Shown: positions 1-10,668, counted from the first letter of the stretch. The stretch: DNA of 64,000 nucleotides from TMP-86 sp046347195 (GCA_046347195.1 JAXMGQ010000024.1:1-64000), one strand, 5' to 3'. A program made the numbers and translations. The notes: generated by a model not told the origin, from the letters alone.

Positions 1-1830
<1,830 letters not shown>

Positions 1831-1852
1831 TTGCCCGGCTCCCGCGCTTCGA

Positions 1853-2530
1853 TCAACTCAGCGACACAGGGCGGATCAGCGCCGGGTCGTCCGCGCTCAC
1901 CGAATTGATCCGCGGGCTCACGGCGTAGGCGAGCATGCCCTCGGGCGGATACTCACCGATCGCGGCCATCGCCTCGGCCGGGGTTCCGCGCACCCAGGTC
2001 GCGTAATCCTTGCGCCTCAATATCGCGGGCATGGAACGGCTGGTGTTGGCGATCTCGCGCATCAGTTCATTGGCGCGCACGCTGATGATCGAGAAGCTCT
2101 CGATGACGTCCTCGTCCTCGCCTTGCGAGCGGTCCCAGATGCCCGCGAGGCCGAACGCGGAACGGTCCGGCAGCGCGATGAAATACGGCCGCCGGTAGTT
2201 CTCCGCGGTGTGCTGCCACGCGTAGAAACCGGCGACGGGCACGATGCAGCGCTGGCCGTTGTACCAGGGCTCCCGGTGGCGGGGCGATGTCAGGATGTCG
2301 CCCACCGCGACCGCCGGAGGGGGCACCGACTCGGGGCGGCATTCCTCCCAGGCGGATATGAGACCCCAGCGCATCATCAGGCCTTCCGAGTGATCGCCGT
2401 GCAACCGGATCGCGGGTACATACTGCTGCGCACGAACGTTGAATCGTTGCGCAAATCGCCACCAGGCGCGATCGGGCACGAATTCCAGCTCGGCCGCGCT
2501 CTGTTTCGGCAGGACGTATCGCTCAAGCAT
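1853..2530 (-). CDS. SRAP (YedK/HMCES)-family protein lacking catalytic residues
   Basis: Belongs to the SOS-response-associated peptidase family, whose typical members crosslink to abasic sites in single-stranded DNA through Cys2. The fold-defining segments are recognisable (MMRWGLI, QRCIVPVAGFYAW, MPAIL, SPRIN). The functional positions are not conserved. Residue 2 is Leu (MLERYV) instead of Cys. The NAR(A/S)ET asparagine motif is absent. GFYEW reads GFYAW, so the catalytic Glu is lost. The H.RMP motif reads SRSMP, so the His is lost. ATG at 2530 is taken as the start because it aligns with the family N-terminus; a TTG at 2539 in frame would add three residues. It lies alone between convergent hppA and cysE. 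Family assignment is firm, and loss of canonical chemistry is inferred from the missing residues. Confidence 0.85.
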   Translation of the reverse strand: MLERYVLPKQSAAELEFVPDRAWWRFAQRFNVRAQQYVPAIRLHGDHSEGLMMRWGLISAWEECRPESVPPPAVAVGDILTSPRHREPWYNGQRCIVPVAGFYAWQHTAENYRRPYFIALPDRSAFGLAGIWDRSQGEDEDVIESFSIISVRANELMREIANTSRSMPAILRRKDYATWVRGTPAEAMAAIGEYPPEGMLAYAVSPRINSVSADDPALIRPVSLS

Positions 2531-2609
2531 CGGCGTCAAGATTAAGTCGCATGCGCGGCCGGAATCCGTGACCGGGGTCCGGTCCCCGCGAATCGGGGAA
2601 ACCGGGCGC

Positions 2610-3572
2610 TCAGATGTCGAAGTACAGCGCGTCGGATTCGAGCACCCCGTCGCGCGAGGCGACGCGAAGCTCGGGATCCTTCATCGACACGCGCGAACGC
2701 GGCGGCACGCTGCGCGTGAGAAACACCGAGCCACCGATGACGCTGTCGGCGCCCACGACAGTCTTGCCGCCGAGCACGGTGGCATTCGCGTACAGCGTGG
2801 CGCCGTCCTCGACGGTGGGATGGCGCTTGCTGCCGCGCACCAGCTGGCCGCTGGCATCGCGCGGGAACGACAGCGCGCCCAGCGTCACGCCCTGGTAGAG
2901 CTTGACGCCCGAACCGATGTCGGTGGTCTCGCCGATGACGACGCCGGTGGCATGGTCGATGAAGAACGCCGGACCGATGCGCGCACCCGGATGGATGTCG
3001 CAACCGGTCCTGGCGTGTGCCCATTCAGTCATGATGCGCGCCATCATCGGCACGCCCAGGGTGTACAGCTCGTGGGCGATGCGATACACGCTCACCGCCA
3101 TCAGCCCCGGATAGGCCAGGATGATCTCGTCCAGGTGCGTGGCGGCCGGGTCCCCGTCGTAGGCAGCCTGCACGTCGGTGACCAGCAGCGCGCGGATGCC
3201 GGGCAACCGCTGCATCAAGCTGCGCGCGAGGTCCCGCGCCCGCGGTGCGCACGGGCCGACCTCGGCGTTCACATCGTCGCGCTCCCGGCCGTAGCACAGG
3301 CAGTGCTCGATCTCGCGCTCGATCTTCGGCTCCACCCGCGCCAGGATCTCCGCGACGTAGGCCGGCAGGTTCTGCTCGCTCAGGTCGCGGCGGCCGAAGT
3401 AGCCGGGATACATGAGGTCGAGCAGCAGCTGCAGGATCTCGACGATGGCCTCGCGCGAGGGCAGGTAGCGGCGGGAGATGCGCCGCGCACGCGCATCGCC
3501 CAGGTAGCTGTCGAGCAGCTCCTGGGCGAGCGCCTCGCGCTCGGAGATCAGCGTCCTGGGTGCGGTGCTCAT
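2610..3572 (-). CDS. cysE: Serine O-acetyltransferase
   Basis: Transfers acetyl from acetyl-CoA to L-serine, giving O-acetylserine, the substrate of cysteine synthase, in the cytoplasm. About 320 residues: a helical N-terminal SATase region (to about residue 180) and a left-handed beta-helix acyltransferase domain with hexapeptide repeats. Visible landmarks are HPGARIGPAFFIDHATGVVIGE and the following GVTLG and KRHPTVEDGATLYANATVLGG-type coils. It is longer than E. coli CysE (273), matching the longer EpsC/SatA type seen in many proteobacteria. ATG at 3572 is preferred; a GTG lies one codon upstream. It begins 13 nt after the cysteine synthase stop, so the two genes form a cysK-cysE unit for consecutive steps of cysteine synthesis. 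Confidence 0.93.
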   Translation of the reverse strand: MSTAPRTLISEREALAQELLDSYLGDARARRISRRYLPSREAIVEILQLLLDLMYPGYFGRRDLSEQNLPAYVAEILARVEPKIEREIEHCLCYGRERDDVNAEVGPCAPRARDLARSLMQRLPGIRALLVTDVQAAYDGDPAATHLDEIILAYPGLMAVSVYRIAHELYTLGVPMMARIMTEWAHARTGCDIHPGARIGPAFFIDHATGVVIGETTDIGSGVKLYQGVTLGALSFPRDASGQLVRGSKRHPTVEDGATLYANATVLGGKTVVGADSVIGGSVFLTRSVPPRSRVSMKDPELRVASRDGVLESDALYFDI

Positions 3573-3585
3573 CACGGGGTTCCGG

Positions 3586-4561
3586 TCAGCCTACCGCCTG
3601 CATCTTCTCGACTTCCTCGAACAGTCCCTCGAACAGCGCACCGGAGAGGTAACGCTCGCCGGCATCCGGCAGGACGGTCACAATGGTCTTGCCGGCATTG
3701 GCCGGGACGCTGGCGAGGCGCAGCGCTGCGACCATGGCCGCGCCGCAGGAAATGCCGCTGAGGATCCCCTCCTCGCGCGCCAGGCGCCGCGCCATGGCGA
3801 TGGCATCCTCGTTGCTGACCTGCTCCACGCCATCCACCAGCGACATGGTCGAGGTTCTTGGGCACGAAGCCCGCGCCAGGCCCTGGATTCAGGTGGCGAG
3901 GGCGCAGTGCCAGCCGCTCCGGCGGTGACACCGGTGAGGCCGTCGGTTCCACCGCCACCGTGAACAGCGACTTGCCCTTGGTGTGCTTGAAGAAGCGCGA
4001 CACGCCGGTGAGCGTGCCGCCGGTGCCCACGCCGGAGACGAAGATATCCACCTTGCCGCCGGTGTCCTCCCAGATCTCCGGGCCTGTGGTGCGTTCGTGG
4101 ATGGCCGGGTTGGCGGGATTCTCGAACTGCTTCATCAGCACGTATTTCTTCGGATCGGCAGCGGCGAGTTCCTCGGCCTTGGCGATGGCACCCTTCATGC
4201 CCTTGGCGCCCGGCGTGAGCACCAGCTTCGCGCCGAAGGCGGCCAGCACCTTGCGTCGTTCCATGGTCATGGTGTCGGGCATGGTGAGCACGCACTCGTA
4301 ACCGCGCGCGGCCGCCGCGAAGGCCAGCGCAATGCCGGTGTTGCCGCTGGTGGCCTCGACGATGGCGGAACCGGGCTTGAGCAGGCCGCGCTCCTCGGCA
4401 TCCCACACCATGGCCGCTCCGATGCGGCACTTCACCGAATAGGCGGGGTTCCGGCCCTCGATCTTGGCGAGGACCGTGGCCTTGCCGCCGGCGTTGAGAC
4501 GGTTGATGCGGATCAGCGGCGTACGCCCGATCGAGCGCGAATTGTCGTCGAAAATCGCCAT
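3586..4561 (-). pseudogene. cysK: Cysteine synthase A (O-acetylserine sulfhydrylase), frameshifted
   Basis: PLP enzyme that makes L-cysteine from O-acetylserine and sulfide. ATG at 4561 follows a good GAGGTG ribosome site. The first 230 or so residues are CysK-like throughout: SVKCRIGA with the PLP lysine, EATSGNTGIALA, GVGTGGTLTGV and VAVEPTASPV. After AGFVPKNLD the frame changes near 3846-3850: one surplus G on the plus strand (C in the coding strand) separates it from SLVDGVEQVSNEDAIAMA and the conserved end GILSGISCGAAM...GERYLS. Deleting that base gives a continuous protein. The stretch just before (residues about 237-253) also matches the family poorly, and the KIQGIG motif is not readable, so further indels are possible. 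Either a sequencing error or a recent mutation. Confidence 0.88.
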
Positions 4562-4621
4562 GGAACACCTCGTGGGATCCAAACGGAACCGATGCCAGGG
4601 ATTGTCCTCCCAACGGCGAGC

Positions 4622-4669
4622 CTTGCGTTACAGCAAGCCGTTATATGCCCCTGTCGCCGCGTTATATGC
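4622..4669. promoter_or_regulatory. Direct repeats and inverted repeat upstream of cysK
   Basis: The spacer between cysK (start 4561) and the GGDEF/EAL gene contains two exact copies of CGTTATATGC at 4639-4648 and 4660-4669. They are offset by 21 bp, which puts them on the same helix face. Beside them is an inverted repeat CTTGC-N6-GCAAG (4622-4637). They lie 60-110 bp upstream of cysK on its coding strand, a normal distance for an activator or repressor of sulfur metabolism. On the minus strand each copy also contains TATAAC, which could serve as a -10 element. No specific regulator is assigned. Confidence 0.4.
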
Positions 4670-4758
4670 TCAGAACGGGGCACCGTGCCATTTGCGCCTG
4701 ATTCGCCCTCTGCGGTGTTGAACCCGCGGGTGGCGCTCAACCCGTCAGGATGGTTCTG

Positions 4759-7062
4759 CTAGCTGACAGGCGTCATCGACAGCGGCTGCGGCCGCCCGAT
4801 GATGAAACCCTGCACGAAGTCGATGCCCATGCGCTTGACCGTGTCCAGCGCGGTCTGGTCCTCGACCTGCTCGGCGACCACCCGGAAGTTCATGCTGCGC
4901 GACAGCTCGATCATCGCCGACACCATGGCCTGGCTGACCGCATCCTGCGCGAGGTTGCGGATGAACGACCCGTCGATCTTCAGGTAATCCATGGGGAGCG
5001 ATTTGAGGTTGGCGAAGGATCCCAGCCCACTGCCGAAATCATCCAGCGCGAACTCCGCGCCCATGCCGTGCAGCACCTCGACAAAGCGCCGCGCATGCTC
5101 GACATTGGCCACCACCGCCGTCTCGGTCAGCTCGAAGCACACATCGCGGGGCGAGGCTCCGGTGTGGTCGAAGCAGTCCACCACGAATTCCAGGAACTGC
5201 GGATCGGCCAGGGTCTGGCCGGCGATGTTGATCGCAACGCTCCTCCCTTCCGGCATCTTGAGGCCGCCGCGCCCCAGCGCCGCGAGCACGGTCTGCACGA
5301 CCCAGCGGTCGATGTGGGGCATCAGCCGGTAGCGTTCGGCCGCCTTGAAGAAGTCCGCGGGCGCGATGCTGCTGCCATCCTCCTCGTCCAGGCGCAGGAA
5401 CACCTCGATGGCCGGACCATTGATGACATCGCTCTGCGCGTGGGCGATGGGCTGGAAATACAGCTCGAAGCGGTTCTCCCGCAGCGCCCCCTGCAGCTTC
5501 TGCAGCCAGTGGATCTCGCCGGTCTGCCGGGCGGCGGCTTCCTCGCGCGCCGAATACACGTGGATGTGCGAGCCGCCGCGCTTCTTCGCGATGTAGCAGG
5601 CCGAGTCCGCCGAACTCATGATGTCCTCGATCGAACTGCCCTCACGGCCCAGCTCGACGAGGCCGATGCTCACGCCGATGTTGAAGATCCGGTCCTTCCA
5701 GACGAAGCGAAAATCGTTCACCGTCCGCACCACGTTGTCGGCGATCTGGCGGGCCTTGTCGAGGGGGCAGCCGACCAGCAGCAGCGCGAACTCGTCCCCG
5801 CCGATGCGTCCGACGGTGTCGGAGTCGCGCACCGCATCCTTGATGAGGGTGGCGACCTCCCGAAGCATGTTGTCGCCGGCCGTGTGCCCGCAGGTGTCAT
5901 TCACCTGCTTGAAGCGGTCGAGGTCGAGGTAGCACAGCGCATGGGTGGCATCACCGGCGTGGGCATGCTCCATCGCTTCCTGCAGCCGCCGTTCGAATTC
6001 CCGCCGGTTGACGAGCCCGGTGAGCGCGTCGTGGCTCGCCTGGTAGGACATTTGGCGGGTGAGGCCGCGCACCTCGGAGGTGTCGTGCAGCACCAGCACC
6101 ACGCCCAGGATCTCCTTGCTCTCGGAGGTGAGCGGCGAGACGCTGATCTCCACCGATCGCTCGACTCCGCCTGGCGAGGGCACCAGCACGGCGCGCCGGC
6201 CCATGGTGATGCGCCCGCCGTTGGTCAGGCACTTGCGCACCGGATCGCCCAGCGAGCGCCGGTCGGCCTCATCGATCAGCGAGGCCACCTCGCTGAACAG
6301 GTGGCCGACGAGCTGGTCGAACTTCTGGCCGAGCAGGACTTCCGCGGCGTGGTTCACGTAGTCGATGCGGCCATCGGTGTCCACGGTCACCACGCCCTCG
6401 CCCATCGCATCGAGCGTGGCCACGGCCCGCGGACGCGCGGTGGCGCCGGCGATGGCTGGTGGTGGCAGCATCTCCACCGCCGTGAGCAGCAGCGCGGGCT
6501 CACCGGCGCTGTCGATCAGGGCGCTGGAGAGTTCCACGCGCGTCACCTGGCCATGGCCGGCCGAGAGCTCGACCTCGTACCGCTCGGCGGCGGGCTCGTT
6601 GAGCAGCCGGCGGCCAAGGTTGTCGCGGACCAGGTCCGCATACTCGGGTGTGACGAACTGCGCCAGCGGCTTGCCGATCAGTTCCTTGGCTGTGGTGCCC
6701 AGCAGCGAGAGGAAGCGCGTATTGGCGAACAGGATGACTTCACGGTGCACCAGCACCGCCTCGTGCACCGATTCCACCAGGCGCTGGAAGAGCTGCTCGC
6801 GTTCCTGCAGGCGGATGCCGCGATGCTCGAGGCTCTCCAGCAGCTTGTTGACGGCGAGCCCGAGGTCGCTGATCGCATCGCGACGTCCATCCAGACGGAT
6901 GCGTCCGGAGGCGTCCGGGTCGCGGGTGAGACGCCACACCTGCCGGGACAGCTCATCGACCGCGCGATCCTGCCGCTGTTTCCAAATGAATAGACCCAGC
7001 AATCCGATTGCCAATACACTTGAGGTAGCGGCGCACCACTGGATGGAAGATTGGAGCAGCAT
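4759..7062 (-). CDS. Membrane-anchored PAS-PAS-GGDEF-EAL cyclic-di-GMP protein
   Basis: Makes and/or degrades the second messenger c-di-GMP. Order in the 767 residues: one transmembrane helix (about 12-28), a short linker, two PAS-like sensor regions (about 92-200 and 212-335), a GGDEF domain, then an EAL domain to the C-terminus. The cyclase site GGDEF (421-425) is intact. An RDSD inhibitory site sits five residues before it, so product feedback is expected. In the EAL domain the signature reads EVFLR rather than EALLR. The Glu is kept, as are ELTET, DDFGSG and DYLKIDG, so phosphodiesterase activity remains plausible. No ribosome site is obvious before ATG 7062, and the gene stands alone, divergent from the methyltransferase. 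Confidence 0.93.
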   Translation of the reverse strand: MLLQSSIQWCAATSSVLAIGLLGLFIWKQRQDRAVDELSRQVWRLTRDPDASGRIRLDGRRDAISDLGLAVNKLLESLEHRGIRLQEREQLFQRLVESVHEAVLVHREVILFANTRFLSLLGTTAKELIGKPLAQFVTPEYADLVRDNLGRRLLNEPAAERYEVELSAGHGQVTRVELSSALIDSAGEPALLLTAVEMLPPPAIAGATARPRAVATLDAMGEGVVTVDTDGRIDYVNHAAEVLLGQKFDQLVGHLFSEVASLIDEADRRSLGDPVRKCLTNGGRITMGRRAVLVPSPGGVERSVEISVSPLTSESKEILGVVLVLHDTSEVRGLTRQMSYQASHDALTGLVNRREFERRLQEAMEHAHAGDATHALCYLDLDRFKQVNDTCGHTAGDNMLREVATLIKDAVRDSDTVGRIGGDEFALLLVGCPLDKARQIADNVVRTVNDFRFVWKDRIFNIGVSIGLVELGREGSSIEDIMSSADSACYIAKKRGGSHIHVYSAREEAAARQTGEIHWLQKLQGALRENRFELYFQPIAHAQSDVINGPAIEVFLRLDEEDGSSIAPADFFKAAERYRLMPHIDRWVVQTVLAALGRGGLKMPEGRSVAINIAGQTLADPQFLEFVVDCFDHTGASPRDVCFELTETAVVANVEHARRFVEVLHGMGAEFALDDFGSGLGSFANLKSLPMDYLKIDGSFIRNLAQDAVSQAMVSAMIELSRSMNFRVVAEQVEDQTALDTVKRMGIDFVQGFIIGRPQPLSMTPVS

Positions 7063-7089
7063 TCTAGGCTGTGAGAATAGCGTAAGGTG

Positions 7090-7119
7090 TTGGCGCTACC
7101 CGCCAAGATTCACCATAAT
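7090..7119 (+). promoter_or_regulatory. Candidate sigma70-type promoter for the methyltransferase gene
   Basis: TTGGCG (7090-7095), an 18-bp spacer and CATAAT (7114-7119). Transcription would begin near 7126, only about four bases before ATG 7130, implying a very short leader. The position in a 67-bp divergent spacer supports it. This is a pattern match only. Confidence 0.4.
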
Positions 7120-7129
7120 CAAGAGCTAT

Positions 7130-7780
7130 ATGAATACTACGTCAGCCCGTCGGCAAATGGTGGACCAGCAGATCCGCACCTGGGAGGTGCTCGACTCGCG
7201 CGTGCTCAACGTGCTCGCCGAGGTGCCGAGGGAAATCTTCGTGCCGCGGGAATATCGCGAGCTGGCCTTCGCCGACAGTTCGATCCCGATCGGCTGCGGG
7301 CAGAACATGCTGGCGCCGAAGATCCACGGGCGCATCCTGCAGACGCTCGACATCACCCCGCGCGACCGCATCCTCGAGATCGGCACGGGCAGCGGCTACC
7401 TGACTGCATGCCTCGCGCTGCTCGGCGCGCAGACCACCTCCATCGAATACCACGAAGCGCTGTCGGCGGCGGCCGCACAGAACCTGCGTTCGGTCGCCGG
7501 TGCGCGCGCCCAGCTCCAGGTGCGCGACGCCTTCGGACGTGAACCTCTGGGCGAATACGACGTGATCGCAGTGACGGGTTCACTGCCGGTGGATGATCGC
7601 GTGTTCGAGAAGGCGCTGGCGGTGGGCGGACGCCTGTTCGAGGTGGTGGGAACCGCTCCCGTCATGGAGGCCCGTTTGGTACGGCGCGTGGAGGCCGACC
7701 AGTGGATCCGGGAAAGCGTGTTCGAGACCGTGATCGATCCGCTCATCAACGCACCGGCGCCTCCGAGGTTCGTGTTTTGA
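7130..7780 (+). CDS. pcm: Protein-L-isoaspartate O-methyltransferase-family protein
   Basis: SAM-dependent methyltransferase of the PCMT family, which repairs isoaspartyl residues in aged proteins. The 216-residue product contains the start motif VDQQIRTWEV, the family region GCGQNMLAPKIHGRIL and the SAM-binding loop ILEIGTGSGYLTA at about residues 80-92. The GSLP segment at about 150 is where Pcm has GAAP or similar. The branch found next to tolC in many proteobacteria resembles Pcm but is diverged from E. coli Pcm, so its substrate is uncertain. ATG 7130 is chosen because the family N-terminus begins here; AAGAG lies just upstream. The gene ends 87 nt before the tolC coding region. Confidence 0.88.
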   Translation: MNTTSARRQMVDQQIRTWEVLDSRVLNVLAEVPREIFVPREYRELAFADSSIPIGCGQNMLAPKIHGRILQTLDITPRDRILEIGTGSGYLTACLALLGAQTTSIEYHEALSAAAAQNLRSVAGARAQLQVRDAFGREPLGEYDVIAVTGSLPVDDRVFEKALAVGGRLFEVVGTAPVMEARLVRRVEADQWIRESVFETVIDPLINAPAPPRFVF

Positions 7781-7802
7781 ACGCCCCGCAGATGTCCCCG
7801 TA

Positions 7803-7848
7803 TTGAGGCAGCGGCTCACGGGTGATATAGTCATATACAACACTATAT
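7803..7848 (+). promoter_or_regulatory. tolC promoter with overlapping palindromic operator
   Basis: TTGAGG (7803-7808), a 17-bp spacer and TATAGT (7826-7831) make a good sigma70-type promoter. The -10 element is embedded in a perfect inverted repeat, ATATAGT (7825-7831) and ACTATAT (7842-7848) with a 10-bp spacer. A dimeric repressor bound there would cover the -10 and start site. The predicted transcript starts near 7838, which argues against translation starting at the ATG at 7847. Confidence 0.5.
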
Positions 7849-7867
7849 GACCTACGAACGACCGGAA

Positions 7868-9343
7868 ATGGTAGACAAGCGTATGAGCAGACTGGCATTC
7901 CTGTTCGGGTTGGGCGCGATGTTGGCGCTGGCGCCAGCGGCTCGCTCGACCGATCTCGTCGATGTCTACCAGCGTGCGCTGCAGAACGATCCGCAGCTGC
8001 GCGAGGCGGAGGCCACGCGCCTGGCGGCGCTCGAGGCCAAGCCGCAGGCCGTCTCGGCATTGCTGCCGCAGATATCCGGGGTGGGAAGCTGGCAGCGCGA
8101 CCACGAGAGCGGCCTCCAGGATCAGGTGCAGCGGATCACCGACCCCACCAACCCGACGGGCAACACCGAGATCCACTTCAACCAGGATGGCACCAGTATC
8201 ACCAGGTCCCATCGCTACGGGCTGGAGCTGCGGCAGAGCATCTTCAGCTGGACGAACTGGGTGGCGCTGAAGCGGGCCGACTCGCAGGTGGCGCAGGCGG
8301 AAGCCGACTACCAGAGCGCGCGCCAAGAACTGGTCACGCGCGTGGCGCAGCGCTACTTCGACGTGCTGGCCGCCCAGGACGACCTCGACGCGCAGCAGGC
8401 CGCGGCGAATGCCATCCAGCACCAGCTCGACCAGTCGGAACAGCGGTTCAACGTCGGCCTGATCGCCATCACCGACGTGCAGGAGGCGCGCGCCGCGCAC
8501 GACAGCGCCGCGGCGGATGTGATCGCCGCCAAGCGACAGCTCTCCACCGCGCAGGAAGCGCTTCGCGAGATCACCGGGGAATCCTTCGCCAGCCTCGCCC
8601 GGCCGGTGGAGTCGATGGAGCTGGCGAGCCCCAGCCCGGCCAGCGAGGAGCAGTGGGTACAGAAGGCGCTGGAGCAGAACCTCGCGCTGATCTCGAGCCG
8701 CCTCAGCGCGGACATCGCCCGCGAGGACATCAGCACGGCGCGCGGCGGCTACACGCCCAGCGTCGACTTCGTTGCCACCGGCGGCAAGAACGTCAGCGAC
8801 GGGGACATCACCTACAGCCTCGGCGGAACCGGCGCGTCGGCCATCGACCTCAACTACCGGACCATCGGCGTGCAGGTGACCATCCCGCTGTACAGCGGCG
8901 GCGCCACCAACTCGCGCGTGCGCGAGGCCGTCTACCGTCACCGCGCCTCGCGCGAGCGGCTCGAGCGCATCGCCCGCCAGACCGAGCGGGATACCCGCGA
9001 TGCCTACCTCGGCGTGCTGTCGGAGATCTCCCGCGTCAAGGCGCTGAAGCAGGCACTCGAGTCGAACCTGACGGCATTGAAGGCCTCCGAGGCGGGATAC
9101 GAGGCGGGGACGCGAACGGCCGTCGATGTGCTGCAGTCACGCCGGCTGCTGATCCTCGCGCAGACGAACTACGCGCGCAGCCGCTACGACTACATCCTCA
9201 ACATGCTCAAGCTCCAGTCCGAAGCGGGCCTGCTGACGCGGCAGAGCCTGGACGGCATCAACACGCAGCTCAAGGACAGCGCGCCGAAGATCACGGACCC
9301 GGGCATCGCGCCGAACGCACCGCCCGCCAACCCGGGCGGCTGA
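7868..9343 (+). CDS. tolC: TolC-family outer-membrane efflux channel
   Basis: Trimeric outer-membrane tunnel used by type I secretion and tripartite drug-efflux pumps. The product is about 490 residues with an N-terminal signal peptide (hydrophobic run after MSRLAFLF, cleavage likely after AARS) and two outer-membrane-efflux repeats. Family marks include DLVDVYQRALQNDPQL, FNVGLIAITDVQEA, YRTIGVQVTIPLYSGG and GTRTAVDVLQSRRLL. The start is uncertain: ATG 7868 is used, ATG 7883 would also give a signal peptide, and ATG 7847 lies inside the predicted operator and almost at the transcription start. The C-terminal 40 residues are Pro/Ala/Asn-rich and less conserved. The pcm-tolC-waaA order is common in gammaproteobacteria. 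Confidence 0.93.
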   Translation: MVDKRMSRLAFLFGLGAMLALAPAARSTDLVDVYQRALQNDPQLREAEATRLAALEAKPQAVSALLPQISGVGSWQRDHESGLQDQVQRITDPTNPTGNTEIHFNQDGTSITRSHRYGLELRQSIFSWTNWVALKRADSQVAQAEADYQSARQELVTRVAQRYFDVLAAQDDLDAQQAAANAIQHQLDQSEQRFNVGLIAITDVQEARAAHDSAAADVIAAKRQLSTAQEALREITGESFASLARPVESMELASPSPASEEQWVQKALEQNLALISSRLSADIAREDISTARGGYTPSVDFVATGGKNVSDGDITYSLGGTGASAIDLNYRTIGVQVTIPLYSGGATNSRVREAVYRHRASRERLERIARQTERDTRDAYLGVLSEISRVKALKQALESNLTALKASEAGYEAGTRTAVDVLQSRRLLILAQTNYARSRYDYILNMLKLQSEAGLLTRQSLDGINTQLKDSAPKITDPGIAPNAPPANPGG

Positions 9344-9360
9344 GCGCGGGCGGCAGAGCG

Positions 9361-9380
9361 GCGCGGGAGCGATCCCGCGC
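9361..9380. terminator. Hairpin between convergent tolC and waaA
   Basis: GCGCGGGA-GCGA-TCCCGCGC: a perfect 8-bp stem closed by a GCGA tetraloop, located between the two stop codons. There is no T-run on either side, so it may stabilise 3' ends or act with Rho rather than be a classical intrinsic terminator. Confidence 0.45.
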
Positions 9381-9393
9381 GCCGGAGCACGGC

Positions 9394-10664
9394 TCACGCG
9401 CGCGGCAGCGCCAGGTCCACCAGTGCGAGCACCCGCTGCAGCGATCCGCGATTGCGGGCAACCACCGCCCGGCCGATGGCGCCGATGCGCGCGCTTTCCC
9501 CCGGCTCGATCAGCCATGAGCTGATCGCATCGGCCAGCTGCGTGGCATCGGTGACCTGCACCGCCGCGCCGCTGTCGAACATCAGCCTGGCGATCTCCGG
9601 GCTGTTCGACTGGTGCGGGCCGCTCGCCACCGGCACCCCCAGGGCCGCCGGCTCGAGCAGGTTGTGGCCCCCGATGGGCACGAGACTTCCGCCGACGAAC
9701 GCGGCATCCGCCGCGGCATAGAACAGGGGCAGTTCGCCCAGCGTATCGAGCAGCAGGACTTCGACGTCGGCGCCGGGCGCCACGCCACCGCTGCGCCGGA
9801 CGAAGTTGACGGCACGGCGTTCGAGCAACGCCGCCACCGCATCGAAGCGGTTGGGGTGGCGCGGCGCGAGCACGAGCAGCGCGCCCGGCACCGCGGCACG
9901 CACCAGGGCATGCGCGTCGAGCACCCGTTCCTCCTCCCCGGCATGGGTGCTGCCGGCCGTCCAGACGCGCCTTTCGCCGAGGTCGCGGCGGCGAAGCTCC
10001 CGCCCTCCCGCGCGCGCCTGCGCATCGACGCTGACCTCGAACTTGAGATTGCCATCCACCTGCACCGCCGTTGCCGGCGCACCCAGCTCGCGAAAGCGCG
10101 CCGCGTCATCCTCGCTCTGTGCGGAAATGTTCACCCCGCGCGCGAGCAGCGGGCTCATCAGCCAGCGCAGCCGGCGATAGCGCGGCCATGAGCGCGTGGA
10201 CAGGCGGGCGCTGGCGATGATCCGCGGCACGCCGCGACGCAGGCACTCCTGGTGCAGGTTGGGCCACAGCTCGGTTTCCATGAAGATCGCGACGCGTGGC
10301 TGGACGCGATCGAAGAAGCGCCGCACGGCGCCGGGCACATCGTACGGACCGAAGCGGATCCGTACGCCATCGCCTGACAGCAGTTCCCGCGCCCGTCGCG
10401 CACCGGTGGGAGTCGCGGTGGTCACGACCAGCGGCAGGCCGCCGGCGTGCGCGCAGGGCGCGCACCAGCGAGGCAGCGGCGGCGACCTCGCCCATCGGAT
10501 ACCGCATGCACCCAGATGCAGCCCTGCTGCTGCAGGCGCTCGCCGAAGCCGAAGCGTTCCGCCCAGCCCGTCCGATAGGCAGGATCGGTGATCGAACGCC
10601 ACAGGACCGATGCGAAGGCCACCGGAGCGGCGAGCCGGGTGATCAGCGAATACAGCACACGCAC
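9394..10664 (-). pseudogene. waaA: 3-deoxy-D-manno-octulosonic acid (Kdo) transferase, two frameshifts
   Basis: Adds Kdo to lipid A precursor at the inner membrane. The GTG start at 10664 follows GAGG, which overlaps the kdkA stop (TGAGGCCGTG), so translation is probably coupled. The protein is spread over three frames. The first holds VLYSLITRL...WVHAVS. The second (10495 to about 10450) holds GEVAAAASLVRALRA. The third runs to 9394 with GGLPLVVTTATPTG, METELWPN, VGGSLVPIGGHNLLEPAALG and the usual end. An extra base at 10495 explains the first shift; a second surplus base lies near 10446-10456. Joined, the length is normal (about 420 residues). WaaA is usually essential, so base errors are likelier than gene loss. 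Confidence 0.88.
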
Positions 10665-10668
10665 GGCC

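Noticed and set aside
4750..6993. Long open frame (about 747 codons) on the plus strand opposite the GGDEF-EAL gene
   Set aside because: High-GC antisense shadow; His/Arg/Gly-rich translation with no recognisable motif, while the opposite strand has clear domains.
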